Assembly (NCBI RefSeq): GCF_030253575.1
Contig: NC_080558.1
Coordinates: 6,334,001-6,398,000 of the forward strand
DNA length: 64,000 nucleotides
From: Rhododendron vialii
Lineage: Eukaryota > Streptophyta > Magnoliopsida > Ericales > Ericaceae
Direction: 5' to 3'
Shown here in pieces: positions 46,902 through 58,041 of this stretch (positions within the stretch are counted from its first letter, which is position 1; each line of letters begins with the position of its first letter). The position numbers and the translations under genes were made by a program. A model generated the notes under the pieces. It had not been told where the DNA came from, did no database searches, and saw only the letters and a program-made list of their open reading frames with translations.

Positions 46902-47238
46902 GAGCATCTCCAATCCATCCAAAATAGAGGATGGATGTAACACATTGAGGGGAGATTTTGTAATTTATTTCATATTTTCTTCACTTTTTGTACTTTTTGG
47001 GAGAATATTTGAGGGACCCATCGTCCTTTTTAGAGTTTTGGAGGAATTTTGTACTCCAAATTTACTTTTGATCCTCCATTTTTAGAGGACCAAACTCTAA
47101 AAAGGACGGTGGGTCCCTCAAAAATTCTCCCAAAAATTACAAAAAGTGAAGAAAAAAGAGAATAAATTATAAAATCTCCCCTCAATGTGTCACATCCATC
47201 CTCTATTTTGGAGAAATAGAGGTGGATTGAAGATGCTC
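46902..47238. mobile_element. Tourist-like (PIF/Harbinger) MITE, intact
   Basis: 337 bp with a taa duplication on each side (46,899-46,901 and 47,239-47,241). Ends are gagcatctccaatccatcc and the inverted gagcatcttcaatccacc. The two halves are inverted almost throughout (ggacccatcgtcctttttag opposite ctaaaaaggacggtgggtcc), so the whole element folds into one hairpin. Confidence 0.85.
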
Positions 47239-47403
47239 TAAGTTCTAAAGTTCTAGACAGGGAAAAATTGTGGAAGGGGAACAAAGTAAGCTGGAAAGCC
47301 CTCAAGGGAGAAAGCTTCCTGATTTATCACTGCTCTACTTCTCTTGCGATCGCCGCTGAGAGGAGAACCCGTTTGGCGCCCTTTCTTCTCATCACTGGTT
47401 AGT

Positions 47404-47405
<2 letters not shown>

Positions 47406-47459
<54 letters not shown>

Positions 47460-47460
47460 C
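47406..47460. repeat. (CT)n-(CA)n compound microsatellite
   Basis: It lies about 770 bp upstream of the FBD copy 2 start, in a stretch that is probably its leader or promoter. An intron acceptor (gtttgtttttttag, about 48,220) just before the ATG suggests a non-coding first exon near here. 47,461-48,220 shows no other gene. Confidence 0.8.
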
Positions 47461-48227
47461 CCCAGTCTACGCATCTAATCATGATGTTACCGTTGATTCA
47501 AATGAAATTAGGGATACAATGGGGGTTTGATATATGTGACATATTCTTTGATTGAAGACTATTTTGTTAACCTAAATGATGTCAATCGTGATGCACATCA
47601 GCATATCCATTTCTTTGAAAGCTTTCTGCGATTTTTTTTCCCTTTTTTTTTTTTTTTCTTTATTGTCTTCTTTATGATGGGTATGCAATGTTATTGTTGA
47701 TGCATACTCGACGTGAATAGATTGAGAGCTGTTTGTTGAGTTACTTTCGAGAAGTGAGAGGCAAGACTGTGTATTAGTGGTGCTCAGGGATAGATCGAGT
47801 ATCACTTAAATGTCAATTTCTTTGCAATTTTAGCGGCTGAATTTTTTATACCTATTATAACACTCTACATAATTCGGGGGCCCCTATTTTTACGAAAAAA
47901 TTGTTCAGAAAAGCCATATGGCTATCTTAGGGATTTTTTTTTAAATGTTAAGAATTATAGTGGTTTGGCCCCGAACTTCAATATGTTTCTTGGATAATAT
48001 TTTCTTGGCATATGTTTCGGCACCTGAAACTGAAATTGTGTGCACTTCCTTGGGCTTCTCCTTGTCTATTTTCTTTTGCATATCCATTCACCCACGCGTT
48101 CGCTGTCGGATCTTGGTAGTGCTTCACCTCACCTGCAATGTTGTATGACAGATGGATGTTTGCCCTTGTATGACTGCACGTTAATTTCTGCTGATCATTA
48201 ACGCTAGTTTGTTTTTTTAGGGAAGTT

Positions 48228-49874
48228 ATGCCGTCAACATCACGACGTAGTCGCCAAAAGCTGTCTGCGGTGGTGAAAGTCAACAAAGCTGAAGACAGGA
48301 TTAACAACATACCGAAAAATCTTATCGGCCATATTCTCTCCTTTCTTCCAACTAAATATGCTGTTAGAACTGGCATTTTATCCACCAAATGGAAGTGGAT
48401 GTGGACATCAATCAGCAATCTAGACTTTGATGATGAGATAGATCCCTATATTGATCGACATGATGATCATCGCCAAATGAGTTTCTTGAAGTTTATCAAC
48501 CGTGTGCTGCTTTTACTGGAAGGGTCCAATGTGTATAAGTTCCGTATCAAATGTTCTCGAATTCCCGATGTATCCTATGTTAATCCCTGGGTCACTGCAG
48601 CACTGTTGCGTAATGTCCGAGAACTTGATCTCTATCTTCACTTTGGGTCTTCTGTTTTGCTCCCTACCGACCTTTTTTCTTGTGACAAACTAGAAGTACT
48701 AAAACTGGGTTCTGATTTTGTTCTCAACATACCAAGTTTGGTTGATTTAAAAAGTCTTAAAACCCTCTATCTCAGTTCAGTACAATTTATGGATGAGGAG
48801 TCTATTAAGAGGCTCCTTTCTAGATGCCCTATCCTTGAGGTTTTGGATTTATTTGAATGTGGAGGAAAGAATGTCAGTGTTGTCAATATTTCAGCTCCAG
48901 CACTGAAGAAGCTTATTGTGAAATATCCTGCACCAAAGTGTTGGGGAGAAGAGTAACCCGGTGAATGTAAAAGATGTTTGCCCGTATGAGATCCAACTTA
49001 ATACCCCGAATTTGCTGTACTTTGCGTACATGGGTTTGGTAGCAGAAGGCTTTGCCATGAATAATCTTAGTTCTCTTGTGGAAGCTAGTGTGGATATTGA
49101 TATCTGCTATGAACAAGACGCCGGTCAGTTTTATACATCCATGGCTGGACTAGTTCACGGGATTTCTAATGTTCAAACTCTTCATTTATATGGTGATTGC
49201 ATTGAGGTTAGTTTTCTCCCTTTCTCTCAATGAACAATAACGTTGTTTAGTGTTTGGTTAAAAGATGATCCTCAACTGCATTGGCTGTTGGTTTGATTGT
49301 TTCATGTGTTTTTGGAGTTGAATTGACTGAAAACCTTTTTATGGCCACTAGACTCTTCAGACTTATGTGAGATATCATGGACCTAGACTGCCAGTGTTTC
49401 ATTCTTTGACTACTTTGGAGCTCGGTTTTAATAAAGGGGCTAATTGGGGATTGCTGTCAAATTTACTTGAATGCTCGCCAATTTGAGAACTCTTGATTTT
49501 GAGGTGAGTTATGCAGTTCTCAAGTAAATATGCTTTTTCTACCTGTATTTTGTTCATATGGTTTTTATTTGTCATCATAGGGACTTATGGACGACTACTA
49601 TGACTGTGATGACTTTCTGGAGTGGTATCCTCCTGAGCGTGTACCTACTTGTTTGTTATTTACACTTGAGAAAATTAACATTGGGATGTTCCGAGGGCAA
49701 GAGAATGAGGTGAAGATGGTAGAGTATTTTTTGGCTAATGCGAAAGTTTTGAAGATTATGGATATACGGTTTGACCCAGAAGAAATGAGCCTAGGACAGC
49801 CCGATTACGAGGATTTGAGGAAGCTATTGGAAATGCCAAGGGGTTCAACAAGTTGTAAAGTTTTGGTTTCTTAA
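48228..49874 (+). pseudogene. F-box/FBD/LRR protein gene with two single-base frame breaks (copy 2)
   Basis: Exons: 48,228-49,206, 49,352-49,503 and 49,581-49,874, all with gt/ag. The F-box (DRINNIPKNLIGHILSFLPT, KWKWMWTSISNLDF), LRR region (LEVLKLGSDFVLNIPSL, CPILEVLDLFECGG) and FBD domain (WYPPERVPTCLLFTLEKINI, VEYFLANAKVLKIM, MPRGSTSCKVLVS) are all readable. The frame breaks at 48,943-48,946, where four g stand and three are needed. It breaks again at 49,480-49,481, where two a stand and three restore SPNLRTLDF. Both are homopolymer indels, so either a young pseudogene or sequencing error is possible. Apart from these, the gene is better preserved than copy 1. Confidence 0.85.
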
Positions 49875-50735
49875 AACTTTTATATTTGCTCACAGATCTT
49901 CTCTATGACAATTGGTTGGTTTCTGGTACCGATTTCGAATCGTTCATCTATGTGCTTGTTTGGTCTTTGAGTATTCCTCCTTGCTCCACTTGGTGCAATT
50001 GTGCAAGTATATGCTGTCTTCTCTCCCCCAACCTACGGACGACAAGTTGAACAGAAATCGTTTGGGTGCTGAAGACAATCCGTTCGCTGACATGACTTGA
50101 CGCCGGGGAACTCTCATCCGATTTGCTTTCATGAAGAAAGTCGTGTGTGGAACTTTTGAATATCAGTCTAGTATAGTTGACGCTTATGTATTTTAACCTT
50201 GAACCAGTGCAACGTATTGATCTACCACACCATCTGCTTTTCCGGCTAGTTTGCGCATATGTGATTCCCAGTGGTTTCGATTCGTCTCCACGAGACTAAT
50301 TTGAAGGAAAGCATAAGATGAATGTCCATAAACCTCTTTACTGCGCGCCCCTCATGAAGATCTACACCCCTTTTTTCCAGATGAGTCTGGCATGGTTTAG
50401 CTTGAAAGAGAGTACGCAAAATAGACCATTTCTAGTCTCCCCTTAAAATACCTTTGTTTTGGGAAGGTAAGGCCCTGTTTCACTTAAGTTTTTAGTATTT
50501 TTTAAGTATTTATTTTACGCATTATGAGACAAATCATTTTCTTCTAATGCATCATCTTTAGTTAAAGAAATATTCAAATAAGTACTTAAATGTAAAAATT
50601 TAAGAAAATTACAATTCAACGAGTACCTATCTATTTTGGTTAAGACCCTTTTTCTCAATCAAATACTTCCTTTCCGCTTGTAACTGGTAAATCAACCCAA
50701 CTTATGGTAAACATGAATCTTGGTTGGCAATAGCG
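49875..50735. other. FBD copy 2 downstream region
   Basis: The 3' flank of FBD copy 2 runs up to the solo LTR. I see no gene. The duplicated block resumes beyond the LTR at about 53,750. Confidence 0.4.
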
Positions 50736-53105
50736 GGTCACGCCCTCGATTTTCAACATAATTTAATATCACATTTCGATAAAAGATCCTCGCATAAGGT
50801 AAATAATACCCAAAATGATTTCTCACCTGTTTAATTTACAAACCAAATTTCCAAGTTTAAAGAATTACAACCTTGGCACTGCGGCCCAAGTTAATTTAAA
50901 CACAAGCACGAGTGTTTAGAAAATTACAAACTTAAGTCAAAAGATAACTCAAAAGTGAATTAGTTACAAAATCATCTTTAACTAAAGGTAAGTCTATTAC
51001 ATAGATGAGAGAGTAACTAAGTCAAATTAGCTTCCAAAAATCTTCATGTCCAATCACACCATAGCATGCAATCTACTGCCCGGCGTTTAGACCTGAAAAG
51101 AAGGGTTTTGTTGAGCTACACTAGCCCAGTAGAAATTTCTGTACTCAAGCTATATGAACATGCGATGATGTATGAACCAAGAGTGAATTAATGTCAATAA
51201 GCAATCACGAGAAACAAAGATTAACCACCAAGAACAATCGGACCACGACTACAACATTCTAGACTTCTTATAAATATTCCTAGCTATTCTCACATCAAAC
51301 TAGCAACATTAATAAACTCACATCAGTCTACATCAACCAATAATCAATCCTTTATGATCTCATCGTTTCTCGTATGATGCCACAATCTTTCTCGTTTCCA
51401 CATCGTTCATCATCAAACCCTTTTTCCATAAACAGTTTCCCTTTTGAAACAAGTCAATTTGATAAAGAACCAATCTTTCTTCACTTTTCCGATAATCTTA
51501 TATCATAACATCCAAGGTTTTTGCATGTATCGCTCGTTTCCGGTCATCTCACCGAATGTCCATGGTGATATCCGTTCATTTGCGTGGTTCTGGTCGTCTC
51601 ACCGAATGTCCATGGTGATACCCGTAGTGTCAATTCCGATCGTCTCACCACCAAGTGGTGATACCCGTAGTGTCAAGTTTTCATTGTGTCCGTAACCTCT
51701 GACAGTCATTCATATCCCATTTCATTACAAACAATCAACCATGTCATAAATCAACCAACACATAAGCTCACACATTTTCCCGAGGTCATAGTCTATCATT
51801 CATCATCATTCAATGTATTACACACTCACAAACATGTCCTTTTATACATTATTAAATACCTTAGGTTTACGTTACCGCTTAAAGTCCAACACAACGCCCT
51901 ACGTCTCGTCCTAATCCCACAACAACTCCCCGACGTGCCACCCACTAGGTTCTAAACGAGGATCTATAGAACGAATACCAAATGAACCTAGGATAATCAA
52001 TCAAAATGAAGCACGAAGATACGAGTTAACCTATTCTCTTCCGGACCACTAGGCAAACCCCTATCGACCAACCATGCACCCTACGATATACTTTATAGCT
52101 TATGATATTTAATAATGACTCCATGGTCCATTTCTCAATTCGCTAATCATCGCGTCATGTTATAGCCCTTAACAAGTCGATATCAATCAATGAGACATGC
52201 CACAACATCCACTTCAATCAACTAAAATAAATAATGTACGGGTATCCTAATCATTTAATTTTACACTTTCTAAGCTACGGCAAGAGCCTAAAGAGGTCGA
52301 TTAGTCAATGAATCTTTCGAAGTACGAACAATCGAGTTTGGAAGTGACTTGAAGCTTATCAAAGATGTTTGAAGTGTTCGAGGTTCAAACGAGCACGAAA
52401 ATAAACAAATGAACCAAATCTGTCCGGAACAAAAAGGGGGGTATTCATACCCCGGATGGAGGTATCAATCCCTGGCCAGAATCTGGTCCAGAGGAGAATA
52501 GGGTATTGATATCCATTTTGAGGGTATTAATACCACGGAGTTTTTCTGTAGATTTTTAACTTTCAACAGCGAAATCCCAACAACAACGACGAACTACGGC
52601 ACGATCAAAGCACACAATCAACCCATAAACACATAGAGAGAGTAAGAAATCCCTACCTCAAGTGATTCGGACGAGACCCAAGCGATTGGTCGAAGCCTAA
52701 GCGAGCCCGAGACCTCCAAAGCTCCAAAATCGACCAAGAACTTCCCTCCAAGCTTGACCCACGAAATTTCGAGCTCGAGAACGCGATTGGAGGGCCGAAG
52801 GATGGTTGATTTTTGAGGTTTTTGAGGTCTTGGAGGAGTTTTGAGTGAAAGGAGAGGAGAGAGAAATTTTGGGTTGAGAGAGAGAGAGGAGGACGGTAGA
52901 GAGAGAGAGGAGGGGAGATATATAATCTCCTACACATATACCCACCATATATATACTCCTATATCCTTTAATCACACACCCACTCCCTCAAGTCTCAATT
53001 CCCTCATTTCAATCCCTAATTCAAATAATCACTAAATAAATCATATTTTTCTAATTAGCCAATTAATAAACATTTCAATAATTAAAAATTTTACGGGTCT
53101 CTACA
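50736..53105 (-). mobile_element. Probable solo LTR (about 2.37 kb)
   Basis: On the minus strand it begins tgtagagacccgtaaaattt, a common Gypsy LTR opening, and ends atcgagggcgtgacc, so the final CA appears mutated to CC. The 5-bp repeat tagcg flanks both sides (50,731-50,735 and 53,106-53,110). A minus-strand tatatatggtgg / gagattatatat region near 52,920-52,960, followed by CT-rich leader sequence, fits an LTR promoter. ggtattgatatcc / gtattaatacc motifs (52,440-52,540) are also common in such LTRs. No gag or pol. Confidence 0.6.
51526..51680. repeat. Short tandem repeat, three degenerate units
   Basis: Units of about 50 bp share ggtc.tctcaccgaatgtcc then atggtgat.cccgt. The third unit is altered (caccaccaagtggtgatacc). 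It lies inside the probable solo LTR. Confidence 0.6.
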
Positions 53106-53639
53106 TAGCGTGCCAGAATGATCCATTTTATGATACGTAACTTCAAACAGTTTTCTCATTGATAACAAAAAAATATGACGTCGTTTTCTATTCATTACAA
53201 GTCAATTGAGTCATTGCGCACGTGCGCATTATAGACATCAACTTTAGTCCATTTTGCACTTTTTTTAGCAATCTAATTGGTTTTCCTGAAACAACGTTTC
53301 ATTTAAAATTGAATGATTCTACTATAGATTGAGCAAAACTAATTGTATTCGTTTTTCAGGAATGAAAGAAAACAATTGAATTATTTTGATCGTTGTAGGT
53401 TGATAAAAATGAATTTGATAGTCTATCAATTTTTGACATAATTGAGGAGTATTCTTTAAGGCGGACTGAGGAATTGCGGACGACCCTCTCTCGCGCGGAT
53501 GCCCAGTGAGTAAACAGACCGCCAAAATCAAACTGAACCCAATCCGCCAAAATTCATATATTAAGATCCGTATCCAAAACTGTTGCATCCCTACGCGCCA
53601 CTTCCTGAAGAAATTCAAATACCCAATTCGGAACCCTCA

Positions 53640-53641
<2 letters not shown>

Positions 53642-53691
<50 letters not shown>
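53642..53691. repeat. (CT)n microsatellite
   Basis: About 25 dinucleotides. ORFs of alternating L/S or E/R residues here are artefacts. Confidence 0.9.
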
Positions 53692-53695
<4 letters not shown>

Positions 53696-53910
53696 ATATG
53701 CGTATGTGTTTGTGAACCCAAAGATTGTTTCGTTGCTAATGGGGTGTTCATATATCGGTAACGCATGCGTGATACACGGGTAGTAGATTTGGGCAATTGA
53801 ACCATTTCTGACTTGGAAAATATACATAAACGTGTTTATACGTATGCGTTTGTCCAACAGTAAGAATCCTGCGTTCGCCAATATATTGCTGTGTTGCGCC
53901 TTCCAAATAA

Positions 53911-53945
<35 letters not shown>

Positions 53946-54371
53946 AGAATGGAATGATCTCTTTTATTTCCGCAGATTGGTAGCGTTGGGTCTCGGGCCA
54001 CTTCCATGATCCTCGGAGATGATAGCTGCCACTGAGGCCTCCCTGCCAAGACGCTAAGCATAGAGTATAAGAACCAGTAATGAACACCGCTCTATGAATG
54101 AATAAGACTGGATAAACTACACAATACCAATGCCTGTATCCCATTGAACCAAGAAGCAAGGGTTGTAGAGAAATGGAAAACTCAATGCTTTGACCCAAAG
54201 AGTAATTGGAGATTACAAAAGTAATAGTAAGCAGCAAGGAAAAAATCAATACCGGTAGCCCAGTGTTGTAGGAGAGCGGGATATTCCAATAGCTTCATAC
54301 CACAAAAAGTTATTTGTCAATCGATAAAACAAGAACTTAGGGTAGATATCCAGCGAAATCTATATTAGAAC

Positions 54372-54711
54372 TACCGGTGTGCAAAAAACCCGTAACCCGA
54401 CGAACCCGACCCGAAGGGTCTCGGCCGGGGCCGAACATGTTGTTCGGTCGGGTACGGGTTCATTTTTTGTAAAAAATCAGTTTTTGGTTTGGGGTGCCGT
54501 TTTTCTTGCCCGACCCAACCAAAACCGACTAATTCATATAGATTACTTCGGTTTTGGTCGGACCCGACCCGACCCAACCAAAAAAATCGGGCACGCGGAC
54601 GGTTATTCCCACTTGTTCGGTTCGAATTCGGGGCCAAAAAAAAATTGATACCCGACATGTCGGGTTAGGATTCAGGGCCGAACCTGACCGTCCGACCCGT
54701 GCACACCCCTA
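54372..54711. mobile_element. hAT MITE, 340 bp, with 8-bp target duplication
   Basis: Ends are taccggtgtgca and the inverted taggggtgtgca. The duplication attagaac is perfect (54,364-54,371 and 54,712-54,719). The interior is made of gacccgacc/gggtcgggt runs. The duplicate segment at 63,440 reads tatattagaacaaaataaac with a single attagaac, which is the pre-insertion site. Confidence 0.95.
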
Positions 54712-54754
54712 ATTAGAACAAAATAAACTAACACAACTAAGTCTTGCCTCTCCA

Positions 54755-54865
54755 TCAATTGCAATTCACAACATGAATCTTTACGCCATTCTGTCCCGAG
54801 AAGGGCAACATAATCCACACATGATTTGCTGAGTCATTTAACTCCACAACGTACCCCATCCCACT
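54755..54865 (-). other. Conserved coding segment of an unidentified gene (copy 1)
   Basis: The minus strand reads VVELNDSANHVWIMLPFSGQ then NGVKIHVVNCN and a stop (tga). The second copy (63,466-63,595) reads VVELNDSANRVWIMLPFTEQ then NGIKIHVVKSSRWRRKT before its stop. The tga here corresponds to cga in the other copy. The protein-level match argues that this was real coding sequence. Further minus-strand pieces are RKFLDDCSRKAREGLVVGAK (about 55,133-55,215) and GGLSGSYHLRGSWKWPETQR (about 53,960-54,050). I recognise no family. Confidence 0.4.
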
Positions 54866-55257
54866 GAAGTTAAAGGATCTAGCATGAGTTTTTACTGATT
54901 GTCAACTACCTATTACTCTACCCTCCTTCTTTCTCGGGCCATGAGACCACTTGCGTAAAATATTAGACTCTTAAGTGTGAAGAGTTAATTATACAACGAA
55001 ATTGAGCAGGAAAATTACCGCTCTACAAATAATCATTCTAATTGCTTTCAGCAGAACAAATGCACAACAAATTATCTATCCCTAAAGCAAAAAGGGAGAA
55101 AAGTGTTTGGTATTTGTTCTTAGCTCATGTGAGCCGCTTTGCCCCAACAACGAGGCCCTCTCTAGCCTTTCGAGAACAATCATCCAAAAACTTCCTCATA
55201 CAGTCATACAAGTGTACTAGATTACGTTTCTAAACAAAATGAATACTTTCGATGTCT

Positions 55258-58041
55258 TGAAAATTAGGCTCCATGGTTATAAAACAGGTGGAGGTTAGAT
55301 GATATGAGCATTTGAGCCCACAGCATGATGTAACCTATTTTTAGTCGGGCATGCTAATGTAAAATTATTCATGTCCCATTAGCCAGAAAAGCATTGCTTC
55401 ATTTGACAGTAACCAAATGTCCAGGGGACTCGCTAAAGCTTACCATAGTAAATAGCTAACTATCCAATCGATTCAGACAAAAAGAAATACGGTAGTTGCA
55501 CGGTCCAACCTTCACCCACTAGAAAGGAGCATTGCGAAACTGGCACATTCATCACTTCCATGTCTTTCAGAGAGAATAGAGTTTCCTATGCACATATTGA
55601 CTGAACTAAGGCAAAGAGCATGTGGAAAAGCAAATTCCTAAAGCCTTAAATAGGTCGACCTGAATCAACCAATTTCCGAAGAAGCTGGTAGTTATGTCAC
55701 TGTGGTGGTAATGTCAGGACAACACCCAAGCTAATTTATCTGTTAAACAAAACAAACAAAGTAAGAACAGAGAAAGACAAGGTTCTCTATTTGCAGATTG
55801 CTTTAAAAGATGACAAAAATCAAAAGAGTTGAGAGGGATGGAGCAATGGAAACAAAAATGCTATAAATGTACAAAGTCGTGTCCAACTTTTCGAAGTGGC
55901 ACTCCAGATCATTAAACTGAAGTCAAATTACAAGTGTTAAATTGACGGGAATTAATGCCCAATCGAAGGGACATCTTTTGTTTATCGGCCATTCAACTGA
56001 CAAGAAAAACTTTATATTTGAAACTCATTTCAAGTAAAAAAACAAGCACCAATGTATGTAAGATTATTTCCAACTGATGATGCCTAAAAGAAAATGATAA
56101 CACATTGGCCATAGCAGAATAATAAGAGGGTAAAAAAACGATTTACCTGCTTAATTGCCTACATGAAGCCTGAGTTCAAAGGATCCAGAGATCTTGCATA
56201 AATAGGTCAAACACCCGTCATAACTTACATTATATTTTGTGCTAGTCGTGCAGAGCAAGCAAATTAGTACAAACTTTCAAGATCCCGAAAGAGGGAAGAC
56301 ACAACACTATAACTATAATGGACAACAAAGAATCTTGCAGCAGGGTTCATGAAACTAGAGAGGAGGTCATAGCAGAGTAAACAAAGGATAGAAACATCAG
56401 TAAAGTAAGCTTCCACCCAGAAAATCACATTGCAAATGGTATCATTTGGATAGCAAATGGCCAGTCTCTTCAATTATCTGTATGCCTAGTAATAGCAGCA
56501 TGCAAGTGTTCAAACTCTAGTGGGTGTATTCAAATAGATTTGGGCATCACGTGCATGATTAACTACAAAGATTTTTTGCCCAATTAGTTATATATAAATA
56601 ATGCTGCTTTCAATTTTATGATCTCCAAATAAAAACTTTGGATATACTATTTACCAAGGAAAAAAGACATTCAAGAAGAAAAAAAGAAGATGTCCAACTC
56701 CATTAAAGAAGAAACATACGCAGAGTTTAACAATTACAGATGAATACAATGAAACATTAGGAGTACAAGACATCCATCTGTTCATTAAAGAGGTCAATGC
56801 TAACATGAAACTCACTTCCCGGGCAGCCAATACAGAACATCAGAAATCCATTACATACCACTTTATTACGTATCCATATTTTTAGTATAAAAAACTCAAG
56901 ACATGTTATTTAATCCCTTGGCACTTGTAACTGAATAATTGCCGCAGAAAAAGGAAACGATGAGGGAGAAAGAGAGAGGAAGGACGTTCAGGGTTCACTA
57001 CAAATTTCAAGTCCTCAAAATACAAATCATGCCACAAACATACCGAGTTACGTCAGGATGAAAACAAAAACCAAACAGTGGAGCATTCTCTAAACTAGAG
57101 AGTACAAATGGACCAATTTCTGCAGTGGTGACGCCTATCTTTCCATTGGATACCAAAACAAAGTTTTTTCCTCGAGTTTCATACACCACAGCATGACACG
57201 AGGACAATTCTTAACAGTTCCCCCCATACCAAGTTACGTCAGGATGAGAACAAAAATCAAACAGTGGAGCATTCTCTTAACTAGAGTGTAGAGATGGACC
57301 AATTGCCACAGTGGTGACGCCTATCTTTCCATGGGATACCAAAACAATGTTTATTCCTTGAGTTTCATAAACTACAGCATGGCATGAGGACAATTCTTAA
57401 GAGGTCCCCCATCCCCACCGGTAGATTACCAAAAGAATGACACACAAGTGCCACATGAGGGTTTAACTTATCTCAATTACCAGCAGGCTTACAAGTGTAA
57501 GTGGCCACCCGGCATCCGGTAACAGAAAATGACAGATGGGTAAAGTAGGAGGTTCAAAGTGTATTTATCCTTCTTCAGAATATAAGCCTCACATAACAAT
57601 ATTCTTAACAATCAACAAAGAAACATAAAAAAAAACTAAAATGCTGAAGTATTCAACTATTCATACATATTTGTGCTCTTAAATATATATTTCACGCCGT
57701 TTGTGTTCTCACCTGAATAGCTTTTCATGTAATTAATCATATGTTTAAGAATTTTTTTATTTTTACACGGGAGGATCATTATTTAACAACTTAAGATAAG
57801 ATTTACCAACAAAAAAGACTGTCTAGTGGAAAACAATTTATCAAATAGATGAATAACAAACACCAAAAGAATTTGACCTTACAAATTTCTAGTTTAACCT
57901 CAAGCAAAATTACAGACATAAGGCAAATCTCAATGGCAAGAGGTCAATTGTAAAGCTGAAACTTGCTCCTAAAGTTGACACTGGATGTCATAGATCCTTG
58001 CATGTCACTTGCACTAGCATCCATAATCTGACTACTACAAA
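55258..58041. other. Intergenic, 3' of the PPR gene
   Basis: 57,040-57,225 and 57,227-57,415 form a 186-bp tandem duplication (gttacgtcaggatga ... gtggtgacgcctatctttcc). On the minus strand the first unit is open for 66 codons (VYETRGKNFVLVSNGKIGVT), which could be a gene fragment but is unrecognised. Elsewhere only short ORFs. Part of this may be the spliced 3' UTR of the PPR gene. Confidence 0.4.

Larger units (their letters stand above)
53750..55257. repeat. Segmental duplication, copy 1
   Basis: This aligns in direct orientation with 62,782-64,000. Matching blocks include gatgatagctgccactgagg, ctttgac.ca.agagtaattggag, gatatccagcgaaatctat, and the last 22 bases of the window at about 55,236-55,257. 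The homologous CT microsatellites are at 53,912-53,944 and 62,981-63,016. The main difference is the hAT MITE at 54,372-54,711, present only here. Both copies contain pieces of the same unidentified minus-strand gene. Confidence 0.9.

Noticed and set aside
54371-54658. ORFs on both strands inside the hAT MITE
   Set aside because: They come from gacccgacc-type low-complexity repeats within a non-autonomous element.
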